From positions 1-64,000 of the forward strand of contig JAABUB010000005.1 of the NCBI GenBank assembly GCA_011389575.1: a stretch of 64,000 bases of DNA, given 5' to 3'. Of this stretch, positions 63,176 through 64,000 are shown piece by piece (position 1 is the stretch's first letter; the number at the start of each line of letters is the position of its first letter). Origin of the DNA: Desulfotignum sp. (lineage in GTDB: Bacteria; Desulfobacterota; Desulfobacteria; Desulfobacterales; Desulfobacteraceae). The notes below the pieces were generated by a model, which did no database searches, had not been told where the DNA came from, and saw nothing but the letters and a program-made list of their open reading frames with translations. The position numbers were made by a program, and so were the translations under genes.

Positions 63176-64000
63176 ATGGACAACGCAATACATCCCGGCA
63201 CACTGGCAGTATGGGGCGGGGAAGCGCAATCTTTGATGCAGGGTGCCACCCAGGTGCCGGTGGTTCACAGTGTGTCTTTCGGATACAAAGACCTGGATGA
63301 ATGGATCCAGGTTGCCCAGGGGGAAAAACCCGGCCACATTTATGGCAGAAACACCAACCCCACGGTCCAGGCATTTGAAGAAAAAGCGCGGCAGATGGAA
63401 GGGGGCGAAGCTGCCACCAGCGCTGCCACCGGCATGGGCATCATCAGCAGTGCCCTGTTCGGTCTGCTGTCTCCCGGGGACCGGATTGTATCTGTAAAAG
63501 ACACCTATGGCGGAACCAACAAGCTGTTTATCGAATTTCTGCCCCGGTTCAAGGTGGATGTGACATTGTGCGACACCACGGACCATGAGGCCATTGAAGC
63601 GGAAGTGGCAAAAGGGTGCAGACTTTTGTACCTGGAAACCCCCACCAACCCCACCATCAAAGTGGTGGATCTGGAACGGCTGATCACGGCGGCCAGAAAG
63701 GCAGGGGCCATTGTGATCGTGGACAACACCTTTGCCACCCCCATCAACCAGAATCCACTGCAGTACGGGGCGGATCTGGTGCTCCACAGTGCCACCAAAT
63801 TTCTGGGAGGCCATGCCGATGCCTTAGGCGGGGTGATCTGCGGGGACAAACACCTCATAGAGCAGATCTACCATTTCCGGGAAATCAACGGGGCCACCCT
63901 CCACCCCATGTCAGCCTATCTGCTGCTGCGGGGCATGAAAACCCTGCACCTGAGAGTTGCCCAGCAGAACAAAAGCGCCCTGGAAATCGCCCGGTTTCTG
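63176..64000 (+). CDS. PLP-dependent trans-sulfuration enzyme (cystathionine gamma-synthase family), cut by window edge
   Basis: 275 codons visible from ATG at 63176 with AGGAG upstream; missing from the track because no stop is in the window. GRNTNPTVQAFEEKARQMEGGEAA, YGGTNKLF, YLETPTNPTIKVVDL, IVDNTFATPINQNPL and the PLP-lysine region HSATKFLGGHADALGG are typical of the Cys/Met metabolism PLP family. Candidates are cystathionine gamma-synthase, methionine gamma-lyase or O-acyl-homoserine sulfhydrylase, which cannot be separated here. A 190-nt hairpin lies upstream. No SAM riboswitch consensus was recognised. Confidence 0.93.
   Translation, partial: MDNAIHPGTLAVWGGEAQSLMQGATQVPVVHSVSFGYKDLDEWIQVAQGEKPGHIYGRNTNPTVQAFEEKARQMEGGEAATSAATGMGIISSALFGLLSPGDRIVSVKDTYGGTNKLFIEFLPRFKVDVTLCDTTDHEAIEAEVAKGCRLLYLETPTNPTIKVVDLERLITAARKAGAIVIVDNTFATPINQNPLQYGADLVLHSATKFLGGHADALGGVICGDKHLIEQIYHFREINGATLHPMSAYLLLRGMKTLHLRVAQQNKSALEIARFL

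Overview
The window looks like a stretch of core chromosome from a Gram-negative, anaerobic, sulfate-reducer-type bacterium (Desulfobacterota, most like Desulfobacteraceae). This is an inference from gene content and order: a complete tolQRAB-pal-cpoB set, lptD, msbA and waaA (an LPS outer membrane), a yicC-remA-gmk-rlmB run, DUF4416 next to a Trm112 protein, an 8Fe-8S ferredoxin and a Na+-type flagellar stator. No 16S rRNA is present, so the genus cannot be fixed. I see no prophage, complete insertion sequence or CRISPR array. The mobile or repeat signals are small palindromic elements and one decayed four-helix-bundle gene.

Layout. 1-3.4 kb: phosphatidylserine decarboxylase (cut by the left edge), tsaB and lon. 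3.5-7.6 kb: prepilin peptidase, CheX, HU, a PilZ protein and exonuclease I, followed by a decayed repeat-flanked element. 7.9-13.0 kb: rplM-rpsI, then bactofilin, an M99 (Csd4/Pgp1-like) peptidoglycan carboxypeptidase, an unknown membrane-anchored protein and a Csd6/Pgp2-like YkuD enzyme. This resembles the cell-shape toolkit of Helicobacter and Campylobacter. 13.0-20.4 kb: ruvCAB and the Tol-Pal system. 20.5-23.6 kb: groES-groEL, an FmdB zinc ribbon and an unknown HExxH protein. 23.8-26.1 kb: a 31-residue AURKAIP1/COX24-type protein and hflKC.

26.3-30.5 kb: dciA-like, trmN6-like, tRNA-Ser(GGA), dnaX (with an E. coli-type frameshift heptamer), ybaB, recR and a YkgJ protein. 30.5-36 kb: motAB, a degenerate HD-GYP protein, an HD hydrolase and a GspE/PilB ATPase. 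36-38.4 kb: a palindromic element, an EamA transporter, a DDAH-like hydrolase and ferredoxin. 38.5-41.8 kb: an unknown protein co-encoded with a fusion of cysteine synthase to a CysRS-like domain that has lost both class I signature motifs. 41.9-48.9 kb: lptD, an RfaH/NusG-like gene, a second HU-family gene, holB, ricT and metG. 48.9-54 kb: a PBP transpeptidase and a 1230-residue GlmS-like protein whose candidate catalytic Cys is internal. 54.1-60.2 kb (minus): msbA, trm112, DUF4416, yicC, remA, gmk, rlmB and comF. 60.2-64 kb: waaA, a patatin, a 530-bp gene-free stretch with two striking inverted repeats, and a trans-sulfuration enzyme cut by the right edge.

The genes mainly serve envelope biogenesis (Tol-Pal, LPS, peptidoglycan shape, GlmS/PBP), replication and repair (dnaX, holB, ruvCAB, recR, sbcB), protein quality control (Lon, GroESL, HflKC) and sulfur amino acid metabolism. 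The items most worth following up are the cysteine synthase/pseudo-CysRS fusion, the shape cassette, the giant GlmS-like protein, the dnaX frameshift signal and the palindromic elements.
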